A stretch of 39,211 bases of DNA from Methylobacterium marchantiae (GTDB lineage Bacteria > Pseudomonadota > Alphaproteobacteria > Rhizobiales > Beijerinckiaceae). The notes below the pieces were generated by a model. That model searched no databases and was not told the DNA's origin. It worked only from the letters and a program-made list of their open reading frames with translations. Shown piece by piece: positions 16,667 to 24,706 of the stretch. The stretch's first letter is position 1, and each line of letters opens with the position of its first letter. The translations under genes were made by a program, and so were the position numbers. The DNA lies in assembly GCF_022179405.1 (NCBI RefSeq), contig NZ_BPQT01000032.1, forward strand, positions 1 to 39,211, in the 5' to 3' direction.

Positions 16667-18354
16667 GGATCGGCTTTCAATCGAGGCTCTGACGCACTCT
16701 CGCTGATCATCAAGGGGAGAGGCCGATCAGGCGAGCTTGCAGCAGGTCGATCTTGCCACGGCCGTACATCTGGCGCTTCACGAGCTTGAGCTTCGTGATC
16801 TGGCCCTCGGTCTGGCCGTTCGACCATGGCAGCGTGATCGCGGCCTGAACTGCGGATCGATCCTGACCGATGCCGCGCGCGAAGGAGGCGACGAGACTCG
16901 CCTCGGCCCGCCTGAGCCATCCTTCGAACCGGCCGGGCTCGTTCCCTCGCACCATCGCGTGGAAGGCGTCGACCACCTCGCGCGCCTCGACCAGCGCCGG
17001 CACCCTTTCCTCGACCGCGGCCACGGTCAGCGTCTCCGCCTTGGTCAACCGGTCGCGACCCGCCGTCAGCAACCGCGCCAAGGTTCGCGCCGACGGCACG
17101 CGCTGAAGCCGCTCGATGTTGGCCTGCTCCGCGCGTCGGCGGCGCGTCGCCCATTCCCCGATCACGCGAAGCGATCCTCGGAAGCCCTGCGCCTTCGCCC
17201 TTCGCCAGACCTCGGTGGCGTTACGGCTGCCTGCGTCCCACTGGGCGTCGAGCCAGGGCAGATAGGCGTCGAGCGAGCTTTGGCGGACCCGGAAGACGTC
17301 CGTGCGCTCGCCGCGCAGGACCGCACGCACCACCTTGCGGCTGTGGCCCAGGCGCTGGCCAATCCGGCGAATCGGAACGCCTGCCTCGGCGAGCGCGCGG
17401 ATGGCCGTGTCCGCCTCCTCCCTCCGCAGGTAACCCTCGTACTGGATGCGTTCGGCTGCGGTGAGGAGCGCCGGATCAAGGGTGGCCGCGCCGACGACCT
17501 CGCGAACCTGACGCATTGACCTGCGCACGGCGTCGAGGAAGCCACGGCTGGCGTTCTCCATGAGGTGCCAGCGGTCGGCGACCTGGATCGCCTGCGGCAG
17601 AGCGCGGGCGATGGCCTCACCATATCCGCCGCCGCGGTCGCGGGCGACGATCTGGATCGAGGCGTTCTGCTCCAGCCAGGTCTGCACGGTTGCCTGCTCG
17701 CGATCCGGTAGGAGCGCCACGATGCGGCGGCGTTCGAGATCGCAGACCAGGGTGCCGTAGCGGTGGTTGCGTCGCCAGGCGAAGTCGTCGATGCCGATGA
17801 CGCCGAGCGGATCGGACCGTGTGGTCGCCCGACGGCGGATGACGCGCAGAAGCGTGTCGCGACTGACCGGCAGCATGAGGCGCTGGGCAAGGCCCGCACC
17901 GGGCCGACCGCCGAGCGCGAGACCGAGGTGATGGACGATCTGCTCCAGCCGCGCAGTGCGTCGCGCGAAGGCGGGCAGGACATCGTCAGGAAAGCGCTCG
18001 GCGAAGATCTTCCGCTCGCAGGTCGCCGCGTCGCACCGGAAGCGTCGTACGACGACCTGGAGCTCGACGCGCCGGCCACCGAGCGGCAGGTCGGCGGCAC
18101 GACGCCGGTACCGGCTTTGAATACGACGCGAAGGGGTCCGGCAGTTCGGGCAGGACGCCACCGTGGCCCCCGACCTCACGACCAAACCGATCCGGTCGGC
18201 GCTGACATCGAGGTGATCGACGACGAATCCAGAGGGTATGAGGCTCGACGACCGAAAGCGAGGGCGCATGCTGCGGCTCCATCTTGGATGTCCGCAACCT
18301 CAACGCCGTCGGTATCAGCGAGAGTGAGTCAGAGCCCGCCTTCGGCGCCGATCC
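16667..18354 (-). mobile_element. ISL3-family insertion sequence (copy A), apparently intact
   Basis: Inverted repeats flank the transposase. At the left is GGCTCTGACGCACTCTCGCTGAT (from 16685), and inverted at the right is GGCTCTGACTCACTCTCGCTGAT (to 18336). An outer matching octamer GGATCGGC/GCCGATCC at the same distance on both sides (16667 and 18354) may extend the ends. No 8-bp target duplication is evident. It lies against the broken IS256 gene. Confidence 0.82.
16710..18269 (-). CDS. ISL3-family transposase
   Basis: A 519-residue transposase, full length for the family. It has an N-terminal zinc-binding region (CPNC...CDAATCERKIFAERFP) and a helix-turn-helix. The DDE core follows: IGIDDFAWRRNHRYGTLVCDLERRR, IVARDRGGGYGEAI, and near the C-terminus LPWSNGQTEGQITKLKLVKRQ with the catalytic Glu. 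A second helix-turn-helix (GVPIRRIGQRLGHSRKVVRAVL) lies in the insertion between catalytic residues. No frameshift or stop is seen, so this may be the only autonomous ISL3 copy of the three in the window. Confidence 0.93.
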   Translation of the reverse strand: MRPRFRSSSLIPSGFVVDHLDVSADRIGLVVRSGATVASCPNCRTPSRRIQSRYRRRAADLPLGGRRVELQVVVRRFRCDAATCERKIFAERFPDDVLPAFARRTARLEQIVHHLGLALGGRPGAGLAQRLMLPVSRDTLLRVIRRRATTRSDPLGVIGIDDFAWRRNHRYGTLVCDLERRRIVALLPDREQATVQTWLEQNASIQIVARDRGGGYGEAIARALPQAIQVADRWHLMENASRGFLDAVRRSMRQVREVVGAATLDPALLTAAERIQYEGYLRREEADTAIRALAEAGVPIRRIGQRLGHSRKVVRAVLRGERTDVFRVRQSSLDAYLPWLDAQWDAGSRNATEVWRRAKAQGFRGSLRVIGEWATRRRRAEQANIERLQRVPSARTLARLLTAGRDRLTKAETLTVAAVEERVPALVEAREVVDAFHAMVRGNEPGRFEGWLRRAEASLVASFARGIGQDRSAVQAAITLPWSNGQTEGQITKLKLVKRQMYGRGKIDLLQARLIGLSP

Positions 18355-18477
18355 ACACGCAGGCCTCCAGATCGCGTCAGCGACCGTCATCGGCAGGCGG
18401 AAACCGCCGCCCTGGCGGGTTCCGGGAGTCGCCGCAGGCGGCGAGTAGGGCGCGGCCCGCAGGGGACGCCATGGTTC

Positions 18478-19134
18478 TCAGAGGTTAGGCGCGAGCGCCG
18501 GATCGACCTGCCCGTTGACGATGATGATGCTCGGCGGGCAGACCAGAGGAAAGCGGCTGTGGACCGCGTTCCAGGCGGCGGCATCGGGACAGAGCCACCG
18601 GGTCAGCGTCTCCATCTCGTGATGGGCGTGCTGCAGATCCAGTTGCACGATCGGCTCGTAGTGAGCGATCCGGTTCCGCAGGCCGCGGATGTCGTCGAGC
18701 TGTCCGGACACGTTCTTGCGCTGCAGGCCCCGCGCGCCCACGAAAATCGGCTGCAGGATACCCCAGAGGTGGCTCTGGTGGCGGTTGAACATACCGGTCC
18801 AGAACCCGAAGCTGAGTTCCGCCACCACATGCCCCCGCGTCAGCCGCGGCCCGAGCGATGCCAGTTTCTGGTGCGCCTCGCGAACCTTTCGCTGAAGAGG
18901 GTAGGGGCGAACCACGGCGGGATCACTGTACCAAGTCGCTGAGAACCGGGCGCTGAGTGCATCATCAACCCTGTTCCTCAGGACGACCTCAAGGGTATGC
19001 AGCGGCGTGTAGAACGCTTCCGCCAGCGCGACGTTGCGGTTGTAGAGGCGATGGGCCAGCGCGGCATCGTTGCCCGCCCAGGCAAGGTAGCGGGCGAAGC
19101 GGGCAGGGGCGACCGTATCAACGAACGTACTCAT
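18478..19134 (-). CDS. Abi-like HEPN-domain protein (Abi_2/AbiD type)
   Basis: About 218 residues from the ATG at 19134; a TTG twelve bases upstream is less likely. The protein starts FARYLAWAGNDAALAHRLYNRNVALAEAFY and has LEVVLRNRVDDAL, typical of the Abi_2/AbiD/F group. The key HEPN signature R-x4-H is at RNRIAH (residues 157-162 of the longer form), followed by YEPI, which in this family marks a metal-independent RNase active site. Such proteins act in abortive infection or as toxins. It is monocistronic, with its own TATAAT promoter and a palindrome between promoter and gene, consistent with tight control. No antitoxin gene is adjacent. Confidence 0.85.
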   Translation of the reverse strand: MSTFVDTVAPARFARYLAWAGNDAALAHRLYNRNVALAEAFYTPLHTLEVVLRNRVDDALSARFSATWYSDPAVVRPYPLQRKVREAHQKLASLGPRLTRGHVVAELSFGFWTGMFNRHQSHLWGILQPIFVGARGLQRKNVSGQLDDIRGLRNRIAHYEPIVQLDLQHAHHEMETLTRWLCPDAAAWNAVHSRFPLVCPPSIIIVNGQVDPALAPNL

Positions 19135-19140
19135 GGCGTG

Positions 19141-19181
19141 ATACAAGCCGCTTGTATTTTTGCGGATGTTGGCCCATTATA
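19141..19181 (-). promoter_or_regulatory. Promoter and palindromic operator of the Abi gene
   Basis: On the minus strand a perfect TATAAT (+ strand 19176-19181) sits about 40 nt before the ATG; the -35 is poor. Between it and the start codon is ATACAAGCCGCTTGTAT (19141-19157), a perfect 8-bp inverted repeat around one base, suitable for a dimeric repressor. No Shine-Dalgarno is visible. Confidence 0.5.
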
Positions 19182-19191
19182 AGTGGGTAAG

Positions 19192-19236
19192 CCCCGGCCG
19201 GTCCCTGCTCTGCACACCGCCGGGGTAAGTTTTTTT
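19192..19236 (+). terminator. Terminator-like hairpin, plus strand
   Basis: CCCCGGC (19192-19198) pairs with GCCGGGG (19219-19225) and is followed within 4 nt by a run of seven T on the plus strand. No plus-strand gene lies upstream, so it either ends antisense transcription across the Abi gene or belongs to a small RNA. Confidence 0.45.
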
Positions 19237-19294
19237 CGTTTCATATTTGCATATATACTGCCTTGTCAGAGACTTGGCGATAAGTGAATCTCCG

Positions 19295-19316
19295 GCCGTC
19301 TCTTGGGCGGCTTTTT
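19295..19316 (+). terminator. Rho-independent terminator-like hairpin
   Basis: GCCGTC-TCTTG-GGCGGC forms a 6-bp stem (one G-T pair) followed directly by TTTTT on the plus strand. The upstream AGAGAC (19269-19274) could pair with GTCTCT of the stem instead, giving an alternative fold. No plus-strand ORF is associated. Confidence 0.45.
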
Positions 19317-19397
19317 GCTATCCAAGTATGATCAAGCAGCATGAGCGCGGGATGGGCTCTCTTCAAGCCAGATCCGCAGGCACATGATCCAAGCAAA

Positions 19398-20096
19398 TTA
19401 GGGTTCCTCCGACCAGAACCTGGTGCTGAAATTGTTGAGGTAGCCCTGCCCATCGGTCTTGATCGCGAAGCTGGTTGGGATCGCGGCCGGATCCTTACCG
19501 GCACGCAGATAGTCTCGCACGTGCTGGCAGGCACCGTCTGACAGACTTTTCCAAGCGTCGTAACGGTCGTTCTGCTCCTGCTCACGTAGCTTAGCGGCGC
19601 TCGGTTTTCGCTTGGGCGGGACCCCGTAAGCGGGGCGCGGTCGGACGGTATGAGTGAACTCGATGCTTCCACCAACCCAAGCATCGTCCGTGGTCGTCCG
19701 CCAGCGGTAATGCACCACAAAGCGTAGCCGGTCGGAGAACGACAGCGGCTGCATCACCTGGTCGTCCACGTGAAAGAATTGGCCTTCAGCCGCCTCGGTC
19801 TCCATTCGGTGCTGCATCTGGTCCACGGCATGCGACAACCGATAGCCGCTCCGACGCACACGGTCGCCGGTCTCCTCGCGCTTACGACCGGATTTTGCCT
19901 GTCGATACGCGCTCAGATCCCGTTGGAAATAGCTGTACTCCTGGGCCACGTAAGGTCCGCAGGCGGAAAGCGACAAGCCATTCAGAGGATTGGCCTGCTC
20001 ATCATTGAGCGCCTGATCAATACGCTTGCGAAGTTCGGCAGCGTCGAGCCGGCTCAAGGCATTTTGCTCTTCCGCGGTGAGATTGATGATACCCAT
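19398..20096 (-). CDS. Hypothetical protein, last gene of the TIR cluster
   Basis: Protein of 232 residues, no family recognised. The N-terminal 85 residues are charged and helical (EEQNALSRLDAAELRKRIDQAL). The middle contains beta-rich sequence (LRFVVHYRWRTTTDDAWVGGSIEFTHTVRPRP), followed by a proline/lysine linker and a C-terminal segment ending LNNFSTRFWSEEP. There is no signal peptide or membrane helix. It lies 35 bp downstream of the TIR gene on the same strand and is probably co-transcribed, so a partner or regulator of the TIR protein is a reasonable guess. Confidence 0.7.
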   Translation of the reverse strand: MGIINLTAEEQNALSRLDAAELRKRIDQALNDEQANPLNGLSLSACGPYVAQEYSYFQRDLSAYRQAKSGRKREETGDRVRRSGYRLSHAVDQMQHRMETEAAEGQFFHVDDQVMQPLSFSDRLRFVVHYRWRTTTDDAWVGGSIEFTHTVRPRPAYGVPPKRKPSAAKLREQEQNDRYDAWKSLSDGACQHVRDYLRAGKDPAAIPTSFAIKTDGQGYLNNFSTRFWSEEP

Positions 20097-20131
20097 GCGT
20101 CAGGCGCCCTCGCTTAACCGACGGAAGCCGT

Positions 20132-21091
20132 TCAGTAGCGCAGCGCACTAACAAACCGCCGCCATAAATAATCTGCAGTTTGTTCTGGTGTCATGTTGCG
20201 CAGATTGAATTCTTTCTCAAATGAATGATGCCCCATTGCCATGATCGCCATTAAGGCTAGCTGACCGCCCTCAGCAAGTGAGATGATCTCGTTACAAGAA
20301 TTATCTGAATGGCTACGCCCCTCTGCATAGTTAATGCCATCAGTCGACATCATGCCACCCTGCCAGATCCGGCAGCTACACTTACTTTTCTCATCTAGGA
20401 AAAGCTCCGCGCGAAAATCCGTGTTGCTACGTAGCTGGAAGTCCGTCTGGATGCGTGGTTCGTCCTGTTCGACCTGCTTTAAGTTCGCCTCGAACACGCC
20501 CTTTATAGTGTTAAAGCCACCTGTGATGAACCGCCGCTTGTCGAGGTCGCTTGGTGCGCGCTTGAGGCTCGGGATCAGGTTGGAGGCCGGGCGGGCTGCG
20601 GAGGAAGCTGCCTCAGCAGATGTCGCACCGGGGAAGCTTTTCGTCGGTTTGATCGACGCCATGCCGGGGAAGGAAGGCGGGCTGGACGGCTTGGCGCGCT
20701 TGCGGTCAACCCCTTGCAGAAGAGCTGCCCGAGCCGCAGCTTCATCCATATCCATGATCCGGATCTGCACGATCTGCGGCAGCAGCCCCATCGGCCGACA
20801 GGCTCGAACCATCACGGGGACCAACTTCTGATTTAAGCCTTGTGGGTCCTGCGCAAAGGCCGCCGCCCATTCCGGCGCCGCGAATTGGGAGGTTAAATAA
20901 TCCGGCGACAAAACCATGATAGTGCGCTCGGCCTTTGTGGCGGCCTCCTGCATTTGTATAACAAAGTTACTACCCGGCCGAAAATCCCAAGCCTGTATGA
21001 TTGTAGTAAAACCCTTCTCTTCAAGCGCAAATCCGATCCACTCCGCCCACTGAACGTCTGCTGAATTATAACTAATGAAAAAATCGATCAT
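20132..21091 (-). CDS. TIR-domain protein with uncharacterised C-terminal domain
   Basis: Protein of 319 residues. Residues 1-130 form a bacterial TIR domain: FFISYNSADVQWAEWIGFALEEKG, DFRPGSNFV, IMVLSPDYLTSQFAAPEWAAAF, with E74 in the position of the NADase catalytic glutamate. A Pro/Ser/Ala-rich linker (about 130-180) leads to a C-terminal domain of about 140 residues (RRFITGGFNTIKGVFEANLKQVEQ...CSCRIWQGG...WRRFVSALRY) that I do not recognise and that could be a sensor. Bacterial TIR proteins often deplete NAD or make nucleotide signals during phage infection. The start overlaps the HNH gene stop (ATGA). Composition is lower in GC than the HNH and resolvase genes. Confidence 0.85.
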   Translation of the reverse strand: MIDFFISYNSADVQWAEWIGFALEEKGFTTIIQAWDFRPGSNFVIQMQEAATKAERTIMVLSPDYLTSQFAAPEWAAAFAQDPQGLNQKLVPVMVRACRPMGLLPQIVQIRIMDMDEAAARAALLQGVDRKRAKPSSPPSFPGMASIKPTKSFPGATSAEAASSAARPASNLIPSLKRAPSDLDKRRFITGGFNTIKGVFEANLKQVEQDEPRIQTDFQLRSNTDFRAELFLDEKSKCSCRIWQGGMMSTDGINYAEGRSHSDNSCNEIISLAEGGQLALMAIMAMGHHSFEKEFNLRNMTPEQTADYLWRRFVSALRY

Positions 21092-21609
21092 GGCGTTGTA
21101 ATCCTGGCCTTGTCATTTTCTGGTTCGCGGTCAGCGCTCGGCGAGCCTCGTGGACGCTTTTGTACGGCAATATAGCGGAACGGATATGGTCCCATAAACA
21201 GGTCCCCAACAGCTTTCCTGAGCCGGTAGGTGAACCAGCGCTGACGCAGGTGCTCGTCCTTGTCTTGGATGATGTGGCAGCGCTGGCAGAGCGCCTTGAG
21301 GTTCTTCGGGTCGTTGTTCTGCGGGTTGTGATCGAGATGGGCGCAGGCCAGCACCACCTGCGTGCTACGGATCTTGACGGAGGCGTGGAGGGCAGTCGGC
21401 AGTGCGAGTTTCAGGGCCCGGCCCCGGCCACTGCGCCAAGTCTGCGCCGCCTCGTCCCACCAACGCCCGTCACCGAGGTGGCAGACCATCTGGCCGTGCG
21501 GTCGGCCGCAGCCCTCACAGCGCCCACCGGCGCGCTCGAACCGGATCACATCGGACAACTGCGGCCAGTCGATTGGATAGAGCCAGCGGTTCTCCGGTTT
21601 GATCGGCAT
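21088..21609 (-). CDS. HNH-family endonuclease
   Basis: About 173 residues from the ATG at 21609; an open upstream extension overlaps the resolvase in another frame and is rejected. The HNH signature is intact: a Cys pair CEGCG (31-34), ACAHLDHNPQNNDPKNL with the catalytic His, the Asn and the final CQRCH zinc pair. This is a beta-beta-alpha-metal nuclease domain. It overlaps the TIR gene by four bases and begins 4 bp after the resolvase stop. It could be a homing-type nuclease, a restriction-like effector, or cargo; context favours cargo of the resolvase unit. Confidence 0.85.
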   Translation of the reverse strand: MPIKPENRWLYPIDWPQLSDVIRFERAGGRCEGCGRPHGQMVCHLGDGRWWDEAAQTWRSGRGRALKLALPTALHASVKIRSTQVVLACAHLDHNPQNNDPKNLKALCQRCHIIQDKDEHLRQRWFTYRLRKAVGDLFMGPYPFRYIAVQKRPRGSPSADREPENDKARITTP

Positions 21610-21613
21610 GGGG

Positions 21614-22192
21614 TCAGACCTTCGCCTGACTGCGGGCGCGTGCCTGCGGGAAATAGAGGTAGAACGTCTTACGGCTAACACCGAGGCGCTTGGCGATCTC
21701 GGCCACCGGGATGGTGCCGGCGCCGAGCAGGGCACGTCCGGCCTCCAGGTCCGAATCGGTGATCTTGCGGGGTCGGCCGCCCTTGCGACCCCGCGCCACC
21801 GCAGCCTTAAGCCCGGCGAGGGTGCGTTCGCGGTTGAGGTCGAGGAAGTACTCGGCGATCGTGCCGAGGAAGTTGAACATCATCCGGCCGGTCGCGGTTT
21901 CCGTGTCCACCTGCTCGGTTAGCGAGCGCAGCCGTACCCCGCGCTCCTGGAGCATGTGGGCGGTGTCGAGCATTTCGCGCAGCGAGCGGCCGAGGCGGTC
22001 GATCTTCCACACCACCAGCTGATCCTCGGCGCGCAGATAGGCGAGAGCGGCGTCGAGCGCCGGCCGCTTGGTACCGGCTCGGCCGCTCTCCTTCTCCTCA
22101 AACACCTTCTGACACCCGGCCGCCGTCAGGGTATCGCGCTGCAGGTCCAGGTTCTGGTCCTCAGTCGAGACGCGGGCGTAGCCGATCAACAT
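21614..22192 (-). CDS. Serine resolvase/invertase (Tn3-type)
   Basis: Protein of 192 residues, the normal length of Tn3-type resolvases and Pin-like invertases. The catalytic domain has YARVS (nucleophile S9), LVVWKIDRLGRSLREML and the helix GRMMFNFLGTIAEYFLDLNRERT. The C-terminal helix-turn-helix is TIPVAEIAKRLGVSRKTFYLYF. It leads the resolvase-HNH-TIR-unknown gene cluster and has a plausible res/operator region in the A/T-rich DNA directly upstream. No Tn3 transposase is present in the window, so it may be an orphan or serve the inverted repeats upstream. Confidence 0.93.
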   Translation of the reverse strand: MLIGYARVSTEDQNLDLQRDTLTAAGCQKVFEEKESGRAGTKRPALDAALAYLRAEDQLVVWKIDRLGRSLREMLDTAHMLQERGVRLRSLTEQVDTETATGRMMFNFLGTIAEYFLDLNRERTLAGLKAAVARGRKGGRPRKITDSDLEAGRALLGAGTIPVAEIAKRLGVSRKTFYLYFPQARARSQAKV

Positions 22193-22243
22193 GTCACGAT
22201 AGTTGCATAACTACGTTTTCGTAACAATAGAAAAGGTTACATA

Positions 22244-22309
22244 TTTAGGTGACAAAAACGGCCAAGGCTGAGCTGGCTGATGAGGGCGCTCCTCGGTATG
22301 TCACCTAAA
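22244..22309. repeat. Perfect 11-bp inverted repeat upstream of the resolvase
   Basis: TTTAGGTGACA at 22244-22254 and its exact inverse TGTCACCTAAA at 22299-22309, separated by 44 bp. The spacing is too wide for a simple dimer operator. It could be recombination-site arms, an element end, or a cruciform. Confidence 0.6.
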
Positions 22310-23242
22310 CGATCGGATACCCGACATGCATAAAAATAGGACAGCTGTCTTTTTAAGTAGAGTGACGTTGTCGGCTGTCTTAAAGTCTTGGTTGCGATCC
22401 TGTTGAGACGCTAAGAACGTTTGAGGTGTCTGTCTCATTAGGGCGTGTCCTAACAATATGCCAAATTTTGTAAAAGTGGAATGCAAACTGCAGAACCAAG
22501 CCATCTTTCTTGCAAATACGGTATAATGATAAGCGTACAGCTGTGAACTGAAAATCTTTCAACTATTTTTACAATAATGCTGGACTCAGATACGATGCGT
22601 CTCTTAGAAAAATAGTTCTTACGCTGCCCATGATTGATCTAAATTTGGAACGTTGAGCTAAAAGGTGAATAACTTTTGCGGGTGAGTGTAAAGACTACCG
22701 GATCGTATTAGAGGCAATGATAGACAAGATTTGGTCTCACATACATACGCGCCCACTTGCTGACAAAGAACGTGATAGTGTTATGGCAGTAGCTGAGAAT
22801 GTCGAGTTTTGTCTTGGGGCGATGAAATTTGCCCGCGAAAAATTGGCCAAACCATAAGGAAAACTATCGAACACGCGTCTCGCGATAATTCAGGTGATTA
22901 GATCCATTGATGGCGTCCAGTCCTCGCCAATCGTTCCGAAATCTGCCCGGTCAGGCACGCGGTAGGGCCGCGCCCTTGAACGAAATTTATGACACCATCG
23001 GCGTAGAGGAGCACCTAGCGTATAGGCTATATAGTCAATGCGGGCCAAAAGCAGGCGCTATCGCGTTTGCGACAAGCCCTTCGCCGACAGCGATGGACAT
23101 CTCGGGTTCGTCGCCGCATGCTCGGTCGCAACGGTAGGAAAGTTGCGCCGACATCCGTCTTCGGCGATGTGGATGGTGAGCTGTCATTTCGATTGCGCGC
23201 CAAGGGTGCGATCGTACCGTGTGTTATATCTGGGGCGATCGT
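22310..23242. other. A/T-rich gap between resolvase and phosphoesterase
   Basis: About 930 bp of noticeably lower GC without a confident gene, apart from the small ORF listed at 22717. A palindrome GGACAGCTGTC followed by TTTTT near 22341-22356 may be a terminator or operator. The segment 23040-23240 looks like decayed coding sequence in shifting frames. The promoter of the phosphoesterase-CHAT operon must lie here, but no clear boxes are seen. Confidence 0.4.
22717..22857 (+). CDS. Possible small ORF (46 aa)
   Basis: ATG at 22717 to TAA at 22857 encodes MIDKIWSHIHTRPLADKERD then AVAENVEFCLGAMKFAREKL, an amphipathic helical sequence with sensible composition. The frame is also open for about 45 bp upstream without a standard start. 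No family is recognised and the GAGG before the ATG is too close. Listed as tentative. Confidence 0.3.
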   Translation: MIDKIWSHIHTRPLADKERDSVMAVAENVEFCLGAMKFAREKLAKP

Positions 23243-24706
23243 ATGCAGGTGAACCTAGTCGTTGACGCCCTCCACGTTGTATCTGACTTTCATCTCGGCG
23301 GGAAGGCCGGCTTTCAGATCTTCAGATCGAAAGCTAAATTTGAGGTGCTGGTCGGGGCCCTGCTGGATGAAGCGAAGGAGAGAAGGGTCGGCTTCGTCAT
23401 CAACGGTGACTTCGTTGATTTTCTAGCTGAGGAACCCGCAGCATACTTCGACGCTGTGCACGCCTCGGATAAGCTGCGGCGGATACTAACCGACCCTTCA
23501 TTCGCGGGTGTGGCGACGGGGATTCGCGAGCTGCTAGCCTCGCCGAACGTCTCCGTCGCGATAGCGCTCGGAAACCATGACGTCGAGCTTGCCCTTCCAT
23601 GGGTCGCGGAAGTGCTCATGGAGGCGCTATCCGGGCATGATCGGGAGGCACGATCGCGGCTGACGCTCGAAACGGCCGGCTTAGGCATCTCGGCCCGTGT
23701 CGGGTCCGCGAAGGTCCTGTGCCTTCACGGCAACGAGTTCGACGAGTGGAACGTCACCGATTACGAGGCACTTCGACGGTCGGCACGCGCCAAAAGATGG
23801 GGCGCGGCCACCGAACCATACGCGGCGAACGCCGGCACCAGGCTCGTCGTCGACGTGATGAACGCGGTGAAGACGCGGTATCCCTTCGTCGACCTCCTGA
23901 AGCCCGAGTCGGGCGCCGTCCTCCCACTACTCCTGGCGCTGGATCCGTCCGTGGCACGACGCATCTCAGCTGCTGCCGGGACGATCCCCAGGCTCGCCCG
24001 GGACGCCGTGCGCTGGAGGGCCGGCTACCTCGGTGATCCCGGAGCCGGTACAGCCCCCGACGTCAGTCTTCAAGCCCGCCCCCACATCTCGGGTGGCCCC
24101 TTAACCGATCGGGAGCGACGCGAGGTCGCTGCGAGGCTTCTCGACCGAACCGAAGACCGCATGCGCGACGGGGTCGACGCTCGCTCGCTCGCATCGGCCG
24201 AACAGGGGACCGATCTCCTCGGCATAGGAGGAGCTCTGCGGAGGCTCGTCGAGCGTGCCCCCCGATCCGAGGTGCTGCGTGAAGCCATTAATTACCTGGA
24301 CGCCGACCGCAGTTTTGATCGTACAGAGATCGATACGACTTTCCGGAGGGCGGATCAGGAAGTTCCATCTGACGTCGACGTCGTCGTGACGGGGCACACG
24401 CATCTGGAGCGCGTGCTTCGGCGGCGAAATGGAAAGGGATATTATTTCAACAGTGGGACTTGGGCCTCGCTGATGCAGATCGAACCACCGGTCCGACGCG
24501 ATCCAGCCGCGTTCGAGGAATTCCTTGGCAAGCTGGCGGGACGCGATCTCGATCAATTGGACGCGGACGGCCTACTGATCTCCCGCCCGGCGGTGGTCTC
24601 TGTCAGGGAAGAGGGGGGACGGGTCGTCGCTGGGCTTCGGCACGTGGGAACTGCCTCAAAACCCTTCGAGGTCGTCGGCGGTGAGTTCGAGGTGGCTGGA
24701 ACCTGA
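23243..24706 (+). CDS. Calcineurin-like metallophosphoesterase (partner of CHAT protease)
   Basis: About 487 residues from the ATG at 23243 (GGGG about 8 nt upstream; an in-frame GTG lies 24 bases earlier). All metallophosphoesterase motifs are present: DFHLGG (D15, H17), NGDFVDF (G55-D56...D59), GNHD (110-113), a later His in VLCLHGNEFDEWN, and the C-terminal GHTHLERVL. These bind two metals and hydrolyse phosphodiesters. An insertion of about 160 residues between the HGN and GHTH motifs is helical and unusual, and may bind a partner or substrate. The stop overlaps the next ATG by one base (TGATG), so the CHAT protein is translationally coupled. Substrate could be nucleic acid or a cyclic nucleotide; not decidable here. 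Confidence 0.9.
   Translation: MQVNLVVDALHVVSDFHLGGKAGFQIFRSKAKFEVLVGALLDEAKERRVGFVINGDFVDFLAEEPAAYFDAVHASDKLRRILTDPSFAGVATGIRELLASPNVSVAIALGNHDVELALPWVAEVLMEALSGHDREARSRLTLETAGLGISARVGSAKVLCLHGNEFDEWNVTDYEALRRSARAKRWGAATEPYAANAGTRLVVDVMNAVKTRYPFVDLLKPESGAVLPLLLALDPSVARRISAAAGTIPRLARDAVRWRAGYLGDPGAGTAPDVSLQARPHISGGPLTDRERREVAARLLDRTEDRMRDGVDARSLASAEQGTDLLGIGGALRRLVERAPRSEVLREAINYLDADRSFDRTEIDTTFRRADQEVPSDVDVVVTGHTHLERVLRRRNGKGYYFNSGTWASLMQIEPPVRRDPAAFEEFLGKLAGRDLDQLDADGLLISRPAVVSVREEGGRVVAGLRHVGTASKPFEVVGGEFEVAGT

Noticed and set aside
16737-17519. Plus-strand 260-codon ORF over the ISL3 transposase
   Set aside because: Shadow frame; transposase on the minus strand is complete with DDE motifs.
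21610-21735. N-terminal extension of the HNH protein
   Set aside because: It overlaps the resolvase C-terminus in another frame and reads as Arg/Ser/Pro-rich shadow; the ATG at 21609 gives a sensible protein.
22301-22562. Two short minus-strand ORFs of 60-67 codons in the A/T-rich gap
   Set aside because: No ribosome-binding sites, no recognisable pattern, and they overlap each other in different frames.
23040-23240. Decayed coding sequence (for example a DUF1488-like piece VFGDVDGELSFRLRAKG) upstream of the phosphoesterase
   Set aside because: Frames shift and no start or full domain is present; resemblance is too weak to list as a gene.
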